The notes below the pieces were generated by a model that worked only from the letters and a program-made list of their open reading frames with translations, did not search any database and had not been told where the DNA came from. This document shows, piece by piece, positions 24,894 to 35,200 of a stretch of DNA of 64,000 nt. The translations under genes and the position numbers were made by a program. Location of the stretch: contig NZ_QFXK01000031.1 of NCBI RefSeq assembly GCF_003261635.1, positions 310,001 through 374,000 on the forward strand. Direction: 5' to 3'. Source of the stretch: Kribbella monticola (GTDB lineage Bacteria > Actinomycetota > Actinomycetes > Propionibacteriales > Kribbellaceae). Numbering within the stretch: position 1 is the first letter of the stretch; each line of letters opens with the position of its first letter.

Positions 24894-25607
24894 ATGAGTA
24901 TTCACATCGCCGCCGAGAAGGGGCAGATCGCACCGCGCGTGCTGTTCCCCGGCGACCCACTGCGGGCCAAGTGGATCGCCGAGACCTACCTGTCCGACGT
25001 GATCTGCTACACCGAGATCCGGAACATGTTCGGGTTCACCGGCACCTACAAGGGTGAGCAGGTCTCCGTCCAGGGCTCCGGGATGGGTCAGGCGTCGGCC
25101 TCGATCTACGCCAACGAGCTGTTCGCCGAGTACGACGTACAGACGCTGATCCGGGTCGGTACCTGCGGCGCGCTCACCGAGAAGGTGAAGATCCGCGACG
25201 TGATCGTGGCGATGTCCGCCAGCACCGACTCGCAGATGAACCGGCTGCGCTTCCACGGCATCGACTACGCGCCGACCGCCGACTACCAGCTACTGCGCGC
25301 CGCCGCCGACGCCGCCGAGGCCGCGGGGCTCAACGTGCACGTCGGCCAGGTGTTCTCCGGTGACCTGTTCTACAACGACCGTCCCGACCTGGTGTCGCGT
25401 ACGGCGGAGTACGGCGTACTGGGCATCGAGATGGAGGCAGCGGCGCTCTACACGCTGGCCGCCAAGTTCGGACGCCGCGCGCTCGGCATCATGACCGTGT
25501 CGGACCACCTGATCACCAAGGAGGAGACCAGCGCCGAGGAGCGCCAGACCACCTTCTCCGAGATGATCACCATCGCCCTCGACGCAGCGATCGGGGTGCC
25601 GGTCTGA
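24894..25607 (+). CDS. deoD: DeoD-type purine-nucleoside phosphorylase
   Basis: 237-residue hexameric-type phosphorylase that converts purine (deoxy)nucleosides and phosphate to base and pentose 1-phosphate. Family marks: N-terminal FPGDPLRAKWIA (phosphate loop), VGTCGAL, the substrate-binding GIEMEAAALY, and catalytic Asp in TVSDHL. GGGAGGA precedes ATG 24894. The stop codon overlaps the start of a lipoprotein gene (CTGA), so both are one transcription unit. Confidence 0.93.
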   Translation: MSIHIAAEKGQIAPRVLFPGDPLRAKWIAETYLSDVICYTEIRNMFGFTGTYKGEQVSVQGSGMGQASASIYANELFAEYDVQTLIRVGTCGALTEKVKIRDVIVAMSASTDSQMNRLRFHGIDYAPTADYQLLRAAADAAEAAGLNVHVGQVFSGDLFYNDRPDLVSRTAEYGVLGIEMEAAALYTLAAKFGRRALGIMTVSDHLITKEETSAEERQTTFSEMITIALDAAIGVPV

Positions 25608-26182
25608 ACCGCTGGGGCGCCGTACTGCTGAGCACTGCCCTGCTCGCCGGTACTGCGGCCTGTTCCAGCGACAAGTCCACCTCCGCCGACAAGCCGGCCA
25701 CTACCGCGCCTGCCTCTGACCAGCCCAGCTCCGGCTCAAGCTCCAGCCAGCCGACCGACAAGGCTACGGAGAGCTCGACAGCGCCCATCAAGGCGACGGC
25801 TGTCGTGGCCGGTCTGGCCAGTGCGGGCTACAAGTGCAGCAACGACGGCACGTACGCGATCTGTACTTCGGGGCCCGCAGCCGTCTGGGTGCTCACGGGT
25901 GATCACCCGCGGCCGCCGGTGGTGTCACTGCACTCCGCTGGTCCGGTGGCGACGGCGTCGGCGGCTATTGCCAAGGTGCTGCCGCAGGCGCTCGATATCG
26001 CGCACATCGGTCAGAGCCAGGAGATCACCGACTGGTTCGCGAAGCAGAACGGCAAGACGAGCGGACAGATGTCCGCTGGTGACTGGCAAGTCGACTACTC
26101 GGCAGAGATCGACACCGAGGAGCCGGGCGCGTCCCTGAGCCTGATGGACAAGCTCTGCAAGGCCAACTGCACCGCTGAATGA
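25604..26182 (+). CDS. Lipoprotein with probable CTG start
   Basis: 192-residue predicted lipoprotein: LNRWGAVLLSTALLAGTAAC is a complete lipoprotein signal with the lipidated Cys at residue 20, followed by a Ser/Thr/Pro-rich linker (about 21-60) and a small globular domain with three further cysteines (YKCSNDG, AICTSG, CKANC). No ATG, GTG or TTG occurs in frame before the signal; the only initiation codon that fits is CTG at 25604, overlapping the deoD stop as CTGA. The next ordinary start, GTG 25805, would remove the whole signal. Function unknown. Confidence 0.72.
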   Translation: MNRWGAVLLSTALLAGTAACSSDKSTSADKPATTAPASDQPSSGSSSSQPTDKATESSTAPIKATAVVAGLASAGYKCSNDGTYAICTSGPAAVWVLTGDHPRPPVVSLHSAGPVATASAAIAKVLPQALDIAHIGQSQEITDWFAKQNGKTSGQMSAGDWQVDYSAEIDTEEPGASLSLMDKLCKANCTAE

Positions 26183-26190
26183 CACAGGAC

Positions 26191-26221
26191 GGTGGAACCG
26201 CTACTGACCAGCGGTTCCACC
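26191..26221. terminator. Bidirectional hairpin terminator
   Basis: Perfect 12-bp arms 26191-26202 and 26210-26221 with a 7-nt loop between the lipoprotein and the convergent GPP34 gene. Confidence 0.85.
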
Positions 26222-26243
26222 TCCTTGTACTGCGGCCCGCTGG

Positions 26244-26924
26244 TCAGGAGCCGGCTGAGGCGCCTGCGCTGGAGCTGACGACGATGGCGGCTGTGATCGC
26301 GGCCTGCATGTCCTGGACCGCCTTGCGCACGGCCTCCGCGGCCCACTCCGACTCGGCGATCTCCTTGGCCCGGCGCTTGAGCGCCTTCTTGTCGACGGCA
26401 TCGGTGATGACCTTCGGCACCACGTTCAGGGCGTTCAGCAAGGCGATCAATGCGGCTGTGCGCTCGTCCGGTTGGGTACCGAGCTTGAGCACGCTCTCCA
26501 GCGCAGTACGGACCTCTGCCTCGTGCCGCGCATCCTTCGCCGGCCAGCGGGTGACCGGGAACAGCCCGAGCACGCGGCCCTTGTCCGCCTCCAGCACGCC
26601 GCGCTCCACGAGCCGGGCGAGGATCTGATCACGCAGCGTCTTCGACAGCTTGCTCATCAGGTTCTTGGGCTTCTGGCCCGACTTCTCCGCCAGCATCGCC
26701 AGTCGCTCGTCCAGGATCGCGTCGCCGGTCGACGACGTGTCCAGGACCTTCAGCCGGCCTTCCTTGACGTCGTCACCTGCTAGGGCGATGTCGACGCGGC
26801 CCAGCAGGGTCAGCTCGATCAGCACAGCGCCCGCGAGTGAGTAGTCCAGTCCGGGGTTACCGGTGATCGGCTTGCCGCTCTCGTCGTTGTACAGCAGCAA
26901 CAGCAGGTCCTCTGCAATCAACAT
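26244..26924 (-). CDS. GPP34-family phosphoprotein
   Basis: 226 residues of the GPP34/GOLPH3 family: N-terminal MLIAEDLLLLLYNDESGK and hydrophobic core helix LAGAVLIELTLLGRV are typical. Eukaryotic members bind phosphatidylinositol 4-phosphate at the Golgi; bacterial members are common in actinobacteria without an established role. ATG at 26924 is preferred over 26933 because the family starts with MLIAED. Monocistronic. Confidence 0.85.
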   Translation of the reverse strand: MLIAEDLLLLLYNDESGKPITGNPGLDYSLAGAVLIELTLLGRVDIALAGDDVKEGRLKVLDTSSTGDAILDERLAMLAEKSGQKPKNLMSKLSKTLRDQILARLVERGVLEADKGRVLGLFPVTRWPAKDARHEAEVRTALESVLKLGTQPDERTAALIALLNALNVVPKVITDAVDKKALKRRAKEIAESEWAAEAVRKAVQDMQAAITAAIVVSSSAGASAGS

Positions 26925-27027
26925 GCCGTCCAACGTACGGCCGACGCGCCTAGGCGGGCATCAACCATAGGTATTAGTCACTGCATCCTCCGCAAGACTG
27001 TTACTCGGCGCAGGTCGCGGTAGCGCT

Positions 27028-27996
27028 TCAGTGCTTGCCGTCGGGGTAGCGGTGGCCGTTGAGGGTGACCGGCTCGCCCAGCTCGGCAGCTACCTCGGTG
27101 AGGAAGTTGGGGCAGAAGTAGTACCAGCTGATCGAGCGAACCTTGCCGTCCTCCGCCACCACGCGCATCAGGTCGTTCACCGAGGCCCTGCCATCACTGT
27201 CGACGAGGCGAATCACCAGCACGGTTTCGCCCCAGAGGTCGACCACCTCGGCGGTGTAGCGGTACGGCTTGGTCAGGTCGAGGGTGTGCTCGATCGACCC
27301 GTCGCGCATCTGCTCCGCGCCGTACTCGTTCAGCATGCCGAGGATCTCGCTGTCCGCATCCTCCAGCAGCAGCGATGTCAGCCGCGGTACGTCGTACGCC
27401 GTGAACGCGTCGGCCACTGCGTCCAGGAGCCGCCGATCCGGTTCCGCCCGGCCTCGGAGCGAGACGGCGCGGTCGGGAGCGTCCAGGCGGGTCCGGCCGC
27501 GATGCAGGGCGGCCTTGACGGCGCCGGTACTCGTTCGGAGTACGTCGGCCACTTCTGCCAGGCTGAAGCCGAACAGGTCCTTCAGTGCGAGGGCGGCTCG
27601 TTCCTGTGGGGGCAGCAGTGTCACCAGTTCTCTCCAGGCGTCGCGGACCTCGATGGGGTCGGTAGTGGGCGGCGCGGTCTGCTCGGGGAGTTCGCTGGGC
27701 ACCGGGAGCTGCTTGCGGTAGCCGTCGACGTAGGTGTTGGTGGCGACCCGGAACAGCCAGGCGCGCGGGTTCTGGATCGGCGCGTTGGCCTGCGCGGCCT
27801 GGTTGAAGGCTCGCGCGAGCGACTCCTGGACGAGATCCTCCGCGTCGTAGGCGTTCCCGGCCAGCCTGCGGCAGTAGGCGTAGAGGTCCTTCCGTAGCGG
27901 CTCCAGCCGGTCGAGGAAGTCCTTCCGGGCCTGCCTGGCAGCTCGGACCGCGGGCAGATCCAGTTCGGTGGTCACAGCTACATCTTGAACCGTCAT
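27028..27996 (-). CDS. ECF sigma factor with SnoaL-like C-terminal domain
   Basis: 322-residue sigma-70 family factor of the extracytoplasmic-function type. Region 2 (about 25-95; YCRRLAGNAYDAEDLVQESLARAF), region 4 (about 130-185; LPPQERAALALKDLFGFSLAEVADVL) and a C-terminal NTF2/SnoaL-like domain (about 195-320). In families with this extension the extra domain, not a separate anti-sigma factor, often controls activity; no anti-sigma gene is adjacent here. ATG 27996 has GAGGT very close; GTG 27975 is an alternative. Confidence 0.85.
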   Translation of the reverse strand: MTVQDVAVTTELDLPAVRAARQARKDFLDRLEPLRKDLYAYCRRLAGNAYDAEDLVQESLARAFNQAAQANAPIQNPRAWLFRVATNTYVDGYRKQLPVPSELPEQTAPPTTDPIEVRDAWRELVTLLPPQERAALALKDLFGFSLAEVADVLRTSTGAVKAALHRGRTRLDAPDRAVSLRGRAEPDRRLLDAVADAFTAYDVPRLTSLLLEDADSEILGMLNEYGAEQMRDGSIEHTLDLTKPYRYTAEVVDLWGETVLVIRLVDSDGRASVNDLMRVVAEDGKVRSISWYYFCPNFLTEVAAELGEPVTLNGHRYPDGKH

Positions 27997-28092
27997 ACCT
28001 CTACCGACGGGTGGAGACGCCCGGAAGATACGGACGGATCCGGCTGTGGATAACTTCCGCGGGTCTCGACCGAAATCCGCCAAGCTTGTCGG

Positions 28093-28623
28093 GTGACGAG
28101 CGGAGAGCTGCGAACGGCGGAGGCCGGCGCGATGCCCAGGAGGGGTGGGCATCGGTACGAGGTGCTGGACGGGAAGCTGCTGGTGACCGGCGCTCAACCG
28201 CCGATCCACCACACCGCGGTGGTCGGGTTACTGGTCCGGCTGAAACAGGCCTGCCCGGCCGAGCTCCTGGTCACCGTCGGATCGCTCGACTTCCGGCCGG
28301 TGCCTGGCGTCTCGCTCCGCCCAGACCTGATGGTCTGCCGCCGCGACGAGGCCGGCCCGCAAATCGTCGTACGTCCTCCGCTGCTCGCCGTCGAAGTCAT
28401 CTCCGCCAGCACGCGGGTCACGGACGTGGTCCTCAAACGCGCCCGCTACGAGCAGTACGGCGTCCCGTCGTACTGGCTCCTCGACCCCGACAACCACGAA
28501 CTCACCGTCCTCCACCTCACCGACAACACCTACACCTGCCACACAGTCGCCCACTCCGACGAGCGCTTCGAGACGGACTTTCCCTTCTCCGTCAGCTTCT
28601 CCCCCACGCAACTGATGAGCTGA
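28093..28623 (+). CDS. Uma2-family (DUF820) PD-(D/E)XK nuclease-like protein
   Basis: 176 residues with the Uma2 pattern: YEVLDGKLLVTG, the acidic SLRPDLMVCRRDE, LLAVEVISAST (Glu of the nuclease core) and KRARYEQYGVPSYWLLDP. Uma2 proteins are predicted restriction-like endonucleases, abundant in actinobacteria and cyanobacteria, with no proven substrate. Start GTG 28093 is tentative; MPRRGG at 28132 is an alternative. It is followed by 240 bp without a gene, which contain a TGGGGCAT/ATGCCCCA inverted pair (28648 and 28702) and an isolated 24-codon ORF at 28794 that I do not call. Confidence 0.8.
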   Translation: MTSGELRTAEAGAMPRRGGHRYEVLDGKLLVTGAQPPIHHTAVVGLLVRLKQACPAELLVTVGSLDFRPVPGVSLRPDLMVCRRDEAGPQIVVRPPLLAVEVISASTRVTDVVLKRARYEQYGVPSYWLLDPDNHELTVLHLTDNTYTCHTVAHSDERFETDFPFSVSFSPTQLMS

Positions 28624-28864
28624 AAAATGGGGCGCCCCGGGGCAACCTGGGGCATTTGGAGAACTGCCCTATGCCTCCCTGACGTTGCTGAATCTGTCCG
28701 TATGCCCCACAGCACAACGGCCTGGAGTAGCTGTCCGCCCGACAGCGGCGAGTTCGCCTTGCTCAAGCGTGCGTCTACCAGGAGCGAGCGACCGTGAAGG
28801 GCGACGAGGAATATGAAGCCACGCTGCCGTCCCCGGTGCGGATTGTGCGTGCGGAGGTGGTGGA

Positions 28865-31800
28865 TTAGTTGTTCAGCAAGGCGATGATGGCTTGTTTGCC
28901 GGGGAGGTTTTCGGGGTGGACTACGTCGCCGGTGCGGACGTAGTAGAAGGCGGCGGTGACCTGGTCGACGGGGATGCCGAGGAGTTCGGCCCAGGCGACG
29001 CGGTAGATGGCCAGCTGGAGTGGGTCGGCGGTTTCGGAGCGGCTGGTCTTCCAGTCGATCACCTCGTAGCCGCGGGAGCCGTCCGGGCGGACCACCTGGT
29101 AGACGGCGTCGATCCGGCCGCGGACCACCCGGCCGCCGATCGACAGGGCGAACGGGGCCTCGATCTCGTACGGCATCTTCTCGCCGTACGGGCCGACCCG
29201 GAACGCGTCCATCAGCTCGGTCAGATCCGTGTCGTCGACGATCCCCTCGTCCGCCGCGCCGGGCAGGTCGTCGGGGTCGATCAGGAACTGCTGGCCGAAG
29301 TAGCTCTCCACCCAGGCGTGGAACCTGGTGCCGAAACGCGCCGCCCGGTTGGGTTTGCGCGGCATCGGCCGGGCCAGCTCGGACGCGAGACCGTCCGGAT
29401 CCTTCGCCAGCCGCATCACCTGCGTCGCGGACAACGAGGCCGGCAACTCCACGTCGTACGCCTGCCGGCTCCGGCTTTCCCTTGCCTCTGACAACAATCG
29501 CTCCAGCTCGGAGTCCCAGCGCGCCACCGTCGCCTGCTCGTCCAGCAGCAACGACTCCTCCGCGTCGAGCGACGGACCTTCGGCGCGGGCCAGTTGCACC
29601 AGCGCCACCGACTCGAGCCGCCGTTGGTACGCGTCCGCGTCGTACGGCGCGGGCCAGGGCGCCTGGGTCTGCTCGGCCAACTCGGGATTCTCCTCGGACA
29701 GCTCAGGCTGCTCCGCCCAGGAGATGACCCGCTCCCCCGCGTGCTGCTTCAGCACGTCCAGGTACTGCGAGGGTCCGCGCGGGCGCTTCTGCGTCGGGCC
29801 CCACCAGTGCCCGGTGGCGACCAGCAACTCCTTCGCGCGGGTGAACGCGACGTACCCGAGCCGGCGTTCCTCCAGCGAGTTGACCTCCTTGCACTCGTCG
29901 GCGAACGCCTTCAACCCGGCGTTCGACAGGTCGTGAAAGTCGGGCAGCGTGTCGGCGTCACCGCGAAGCGGCCAGGGCAGCACCTTCGCGTTGGTGGTCC
30001 ATTTGTCCCGGCCGCGATCCGACGGGAACACCTTCTGCACCAGTGTCGGCACGAACACGACCGGCCACTCCAGCCCCTTCGACCGGTGCGTGGTGAGCAG
30101 CTTCACCGAGTCGGCTTCACTCGGTACGGCGAGGTCGAGGCCGGCCGCGTACTCCTCCTCGGCCGCCAGGTAGGCGAGCAACCCGTCGAGCGACCCGTCC
30201 GACTCGGTCGAGACAAAGTTGCCCACGGCATCGAGGAAGGCCGCCAGGTGATCACGCCGGCCGGAGTCCACGTGATCGGGCGTCGCGGTGAGCTCCACAT
30301 CCAGGCCGATCGTGCTGATCACCCGGCGGACGAGATCGAGCAGCGGCTCACCGGCGTGCGCGCGCAAGTCACGCAACTCCGTCGACAACTCGCGGAACCG
30401 CGAGAGCGCCTCCGCTGAATATCCCCAACCCTCCGGCCCTGGGTCGTCCACGGCCTCGGCCAGTGAGATCACCTCGGTCGAGTCCATCCCGGCGACGGCT
30501 GCGTCCAGCGCCGCGACCAGATCGTCGGCGGCCGGGCGATCTCCTGCGTCGGCAAGGATGCGTGAGCGGTTCGCGAGCAAGGCCAGATCGCGGTGACCGA
30601 TCCGGTACCGCGGGCCGGTCAGGATCCGGAGCATTGCCGCATTCGCCGTGAGGTCGTTGACGGCCTGCAGCGTGGCGACCACATCGACCACCTCGGGCAG
30701 CGCGAGCAATCCGCCGAGGCCGACCACCTCGACCGGCACCTTCCGCGAGATCAAGGCCTCGTGGACCGCACTGAGATCGGTGTTGGTCCGCATCAGGATG
30801 CCGATGTCCTTCCACCGGCGATTGGTGGTCTTGTGCGCGGCGACGATCGCGTCCGCGACCCACTCGATCTCCTGCGACCGCGTCTCGAACAGACCGACCG
30901 TGATCGCTCCCTCGGGCGCGTTCTCCGGTGCCTCCAGCGGGATCACGCCGGGATGCTGCTCGTACAGCTCGGCGGCGTGCTGGTTGGCCGCCGCCAGGAT
31001 CTTGCTGCCACATCGACGGTTCACGCTGAGCACGTAGCGCCTCGCCGGCGTACCGTCCGCGTTCGGGAAGTGCTCGGGGAACTCGTCGAGGTTTGCCACT
31101 GACGCGCCGCGCCAGCCGTAGATCGCCTGGCAGGGATCGCCGACCGCCGTGACCGGGTGACCGCCGCCGGAAAAGAGCGCGGTCAACATCCGCCGCTGCG
31201 ACACCGAGGTGTCCTGGTACTCGTCGAGCAGCACGACCCTGTACCGCGCCCGCTCGATCAGCGGGACCTCCGGGCACTCCTCGGCCAGCCGCGCGCCGAG
31301 TGCCATCTGATCGGCAAAGTCGACGACACCACGCTCGGCCTTGTATGCCTGGTACTCCTCGACCAACTGCAGGATCTCGTTGCGCTTCAGCGCGGTCTCG
31401 GCCAGCTTCTTCACGTCGACGGTCTGCTTGCGCGCGGCCGCCACCTCGGCCCGGACCGCCTCGTCGTGAGCCCGCACGTCATCGGCCCGGATCAGGTGGT
31501 CGGCAAGCTCGCCGTCGAGCGAGAGCAGGCTGTTCACCAGGGTCGGCACGTGGTGGGACGCAAAGCGGATCGGCCCCGCGGACCGGCGTACGACGCGTCC
31601 CGCCAGCTGGTACCTCGTTGCGTCGGCGAGCACCCGGACGTCGGGCTCGAGGCCGAGCCGCAGGCCGTGCTCGGCGATCAGGGTGCCGGCGAAGGCGTGG
31701 TACGTCGAGACGACCGGCTCGCCGGCCTCCTCGGTCTGCCAGGCGTCGAGGTTGCTGCGCAGGTGCGCGGCGAGAATCGGGTGCTGGTCAGGCGGCAGCG

Positions 31801-32089
31801 TCGATCCGAGCACACCGGCCTTGGTGAGGTCGTCGCGAATCCGTACGTCGAGTTCGTTCGCCGCCTTCTTGGTGAAGGTCAGCCCGAGCACCTCCTCCGG
31901 CTGGACCTGCCCCGTGCAGATCAGCCAGACGACCCGGGCAGCCATCGCCGTAGTCTTGCCGGACCCTGCGCCGGCCACGATCACGCCCGGCGCGAGCGGC
32001 GCGGTGATCGCCTGCAACTGCTGATCGCTGAACGGGATCTCGAGAAGATCGCACAGCTCAGCCGTCGAGGTGAGCTTCGCCCGGGTCAC
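28865..32089 (-). CDS. adnB: AdnB-like UvrD helicase/RecB-type nuclease
   Basis: 1074-residue motor-nuclease, partner of the gene upstream. N-terminal UvrD-type motor: Walker A AGAGSGKTTAM (about 41-51), LLDEYQDTSVSQRR (motif II), GDPCQAIYGWRGA (motif III), GYVAFTRAKELL (motif VI). C-terminal PD-(D/E)XK nuclease with YEVIDWKTSR and QLAIYRVAW. The nuclease lacks flanking iron-sulfur cysteines, unlike its partner. In mycobacteria AdnAB resects double-strand breaks in place of RecBCD/AddAB. GTG 32089 follows GGAGCAG. The gap to adnA is 115 bp and contains a duplicated copy of the gene's first codons. Confidence 0.9.
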   Translation of the reverse strand: MTRAKLTSTAELCDLLEIPFSDQQLQAITAPLAPGVIVAGAGSGKTTAMAARVVWLICTGQVQPEEVLGLTFTKKAANELDVRIRDDLTKAGVLGSTLPPDQHPILAAHLRSNLDAWQTEEAGEPVVSTYHAFAGTLIAEHGLRLGLEPDVRVLADATRYQLAGRVVRRSAGPIRFASHHVPTLVNSLLSLDGELADHLIRADDVRAHDEAVRAEVAAARKQTVDVKKLAETALKRNEILQLVEEYQAYKAERGVVDFADQMALGARLAEECPEVPLIERARYRVVLLDEYQDTSVSQRRMLTALFSGGGHPVTAVGDPCQAIYGWRGASVANLDEFPEHFPNADGTPARRYVLSVNRRCGSKILAAANQHAAELYEQHPGVIPLEAPENAPEGAITVGLFETRSQEIEWVADAIVAAHKTTNRRWKDIGILMRTNTDLSAVHEALISRKVPVEVVGLGGLLALPEVVDVVATLQAVNDLTANAAMLRILTGPRYRIGHRDLALLANRSRILADAGDRPAADDLVAALDAAVAGMDSTEVISLAEAVDDPGPEGWGYSAEALSRFRELSTELRDLRAHAGEPLLDLVRRVISTIGLDVELTATPDHVDSGRRDHLAAFLDAVGNFVSTESDGSLDGLLAYLAAEEEYAAGLDLAVPSEADSVKLLTTHRSKGLEWPVVFVPTLVQKVFPSDRGRDKWTTNAKVLPWPLRGDADTLPDFHDLSNAGLKAFADECKEVNSLEERRLGYVAFTRAKELLVATGHWWGPTQKRPRGPSQYLDVLKQHAGERVISWAEQPELSEENPELAEQTQAPWPAPYDADAYQRRLESVALVQLARAEGPSLDAEESLLLDEQATVARWDSELERLLSEARESRSRQAYDVELPASLSATQVMRLAKDPDGLASELARPMPRKPNRAARFGTRFHAWVESYFGQQFLIDPDDLPGAADEGIVDDTDLTELMDAFRVGPYGEKMPYEIEAPFALSIGGRVVRGRIDAVYQVVRPDGSRGYEVIDWKTSRSETADPLQLAIYRVAWAELLGIPVDQVTAAFYYVRTGDVVHPENLPGKQAIIALLNN

Positions 32090-32124
32090 CGGCTGCTCCG
32101 CTCAGCCGCCGAGGTGAGCTTTGC
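32056..32124. repeat. 25-bp direct repeat at the adnB start
   Basis: 32056-32080 (inside the first codons of adnB) is repeated at 32100-32124 in the leader with two mismatches, period 44 bp. On the coding strand both read AAGCTCACCTCGxCGGCTGAG. Confidence 0.8.
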
Positions 32125-32204
32125 GTCGGTCGTCGCACCCCGCCAAGGCTGGTGAGAGAAGAAAGCACCTACTCGCTTGTCACCCGCAGCATCGAACGGG
32201 CGCA

Positions 32205-35200
32205 TCAGACGATCTCCCGGCCTTCGGGCTGGATCGGGCACAGGCCGCGGACGTCGCAGCGACTGCAGCCGTCGTTGCGTTTGGCAACGAATTCTTCCGA
32301 GCGGACCATGTCCGCAGCCTCCTCCACGGCTTCGTCCAGCCACGTGCGGCCGTCGTCGTCTGTTTCGAGTGGTGCCTGGCTCTGCACCTTCGGCAGGCCG
32401 ATGTCGTCATGGCGCAGTTGCACCAGCTCGGCTCCGCCGCTGCGCGGGTCGTCTCCGAGCGCCTTCATCTGCCGGGACGTGATCGCGCGCTGGTAGATCG
32501 CCAACTGGACATGCCGCGCGAGGGCCGGCTTGGTCGGCATGTTCCGGCCGGTCTTCAGGTCGACCACCCGGATCGCACCGTCGCCGTCCTGCTCCAGGCG
32601 GTCCATCCGGCCCTTCACCTGGACGGCGGGCTTGTTCTCGTCGGGCAGCAGCACGTCGAACTCGACCTCGGTGCCGAGCAGTTTGCGGTCCGGCCGACCC
32701 TTGTGCCAGGCGACGAAGCGGCGCAGCGCGTCCTCGGCCTCGACCCGCTCGCGGTCGGAGATCCAGGTCGACTCGAACTCCAGCTGGGTCCAGACCTTGT
32801 CGAGCCACCCGTTCAGCTCGTCGATCTCCGGCGGCAACGCGCCGGTGGCAACCGCGTCCGCCAGTGTGTGCAGCACCATGCCGAACCCGATCGCCGACGT
32901 ACTGGGGGTTTCGCCGCCCGCTCGACGTTGCAGGAACCAGCGCAGCGGGCAATCCACGATCGTCGTCAGGGCACTTCCGGTCAGCGGCACCGGCTTGTCC
33001 GGGTTCGCGACCGGACGCTCCGATCTGGTCCGCTCGCGCACGCCCCACCAGCGCTCGGGATTCGCCGTCGGGACCAGCGGATACTCGCGCTCGTCGACCG
33101 CGTCGGCCAACTGGGCGAGCCTGTCCGCCGCTACGCGCTTCAACGCGGGCGACGAGGCCGGATCGGAAAGCACACAGCGCAGGTCGGCGACCAGACCGGA
33201 CAGTGACAACGGTCTACGTGGCCGTCCGGCGACCAACTTCAAAGGAATGTCGAGCTCTGCAAGGAATCGGGACGGTTGATCGCCGTCGGCCTCCGGCGCC
33301 TGCACCGCCGTGACGATCAGCCGCTCGCGGGCTCTGGTGATCGCGACGTAGAACAACCGTCTCTCCTCGGCCAGGAGCGCGCCCGCCGACAACGGCTCGA
33401 CCAGGCCGTCTGGCCCGAGCCTGTCGGGCTCCAGCAAGGATCCGCGCCGCCGGAGGTCGGGCCACTGTCCTTCCTGCACGCTGGCCACGACGACCAGCCG
33501 CCACTGCAAGCCCTTGGAACGGTGTGCCGTCATCAACTGTACACCGGCTTCCCGGTACGTCGCGTCGAACCGGTTGTCGGCGGCGATCTCCAGCGATTCG
33601 AGCTCACTGAGGAACGCCGAGACACCCTTGAATCCGACCTGCTCCTCGGCCCGGCTGGCGGCATCGAACAACGCGCAGAGCGAATCGAGGTCCCGGTTGG
33701 CCGCGCGGGCGGTCTCACCGCCGCTGTTGGCCTGACCGCGAAGCCGGCGCAACCAGGGCGACTCGGACCACAACGACCACATCACCTCGTCCGGCGCGGC
33801 CCCGGCCATCAGGATATTCCTTGCCTTGAGCAACCTTTCGCCGAGCGCGACGAACCTCGCCTCGGCGGGTGAGGCCTGCTCGTCCAGGAGCAGCGGGTTG
33901 AGCAGAGCTTCGCGGAGCAGCTCGTCGGACGATCGCGGCAACCGTTGACCATTGGCGGCCTCGCGATCGCGCTTCCGCAGTACGCGGGCCAGTCGCCTAA
34001 GCTGCCCCGCGTCCATCGCGCCCAGTGGGGACAGTGCCAGCGCGCGGACCACGTCGACTGTCAACGTGACTGGATCCGCGACAGCTCTCAAGGCGAGCAA
34101 CATGGGGCGTACTGCGGGCTCGCGCGACAAGGGCAACTCGTCGCCGGCGATGTCGACCGGGATGCCTGCGGCCGCCAACGCGCGGCGTAGCGGTGGGATC
34201 GACCAGGTGCCCGAGCGGACCAGGACGGCCATCTCGTGCCAGCCGACGCCGTCCTGCACGTGGGCGCGCCGGAGCAGGTCGGCGATGTGCTCGAGCTCGG
34301 CACCGCTGGTGGAGTAGAGGTTGGCCTCGACCTTTCCCGGCCCGAACACGCAACTGCTGGCATCCGGGTTGCGGAACCGGTCGAAGGTGTCGCGGTCGAG
34401 GGTGCCGGGCACGCCCAGGCGGTTGACGACGTTGCGGGAGACGCGTAACAGCGTCGTACCGAATCTTCTGGTTGTTGCCAGGGCGATCTGGGCTGCCTGG
34501 TCGCCCGACGCAGTACGGAACTCGTCGGTGAAGCGGAGCAGGCCGCGGACGTCGGCGCCGCGAAAGGTGTAGATCGATTGGTCGGGGTCGCCGACCACGA
34601 CGAGGTCACGGCCGTCGCCGGCGATCGCCTGCAACAGCTTAGTCTGACCGGGGTCGGTGTCCTGATACTCGTCGACGAAGACGACCTTGAACTCCTCGCG
34701 GAGCTTGGCCTGTACTTCGGGTTGCTGGGCCAGGATGACCGCGCGGTGGATCAGCTCGGAGTAGTCCAGCACCTGCTCGTGGTCAAGGATCTGCAGGTAC
34801 TCCTCGAAGAAGTCGCCGACCGCGACCCACTCCGAACGGCTCGCCGACTGCCCGATCGCGGACAGGTCCTCCGGGTCGAGCCCGAGCTGCCGGGCCTTGC
34901 CGATCACGGCCTGCACCTCGTCGGTGAAGCCGCGCGTCTTGAGCGCCGGGTGCAGGCTGCTCGGCCACTTCGTCATACCGACCTCGCGGCTGCCGGCCAG
35001 CGCTTCGCTCAATCGCAGCGACTGCTCGGGACCCGACGGCAGCCGGAGCGGAACGTCGAAGGCGTCGGGCGGCGTGAATCTTCTGAGCAGGGCATAACAG
35101 AACGAGTGGAACGTCATCGACGGCATGACGCGCGTCGTCCGGCCGAGACGAGCGGTGATGCGATCGCGAAGCTCGGTCGCTGCTTTGCGTCCGAAGGTGA

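Noticed and set aside
28794..28868. 24-codon ORF (GTG 28794) with AGGAG upstream
   Set aside because: Too short and without a recognisable product; ribosome-binding-like sequences are frequent.
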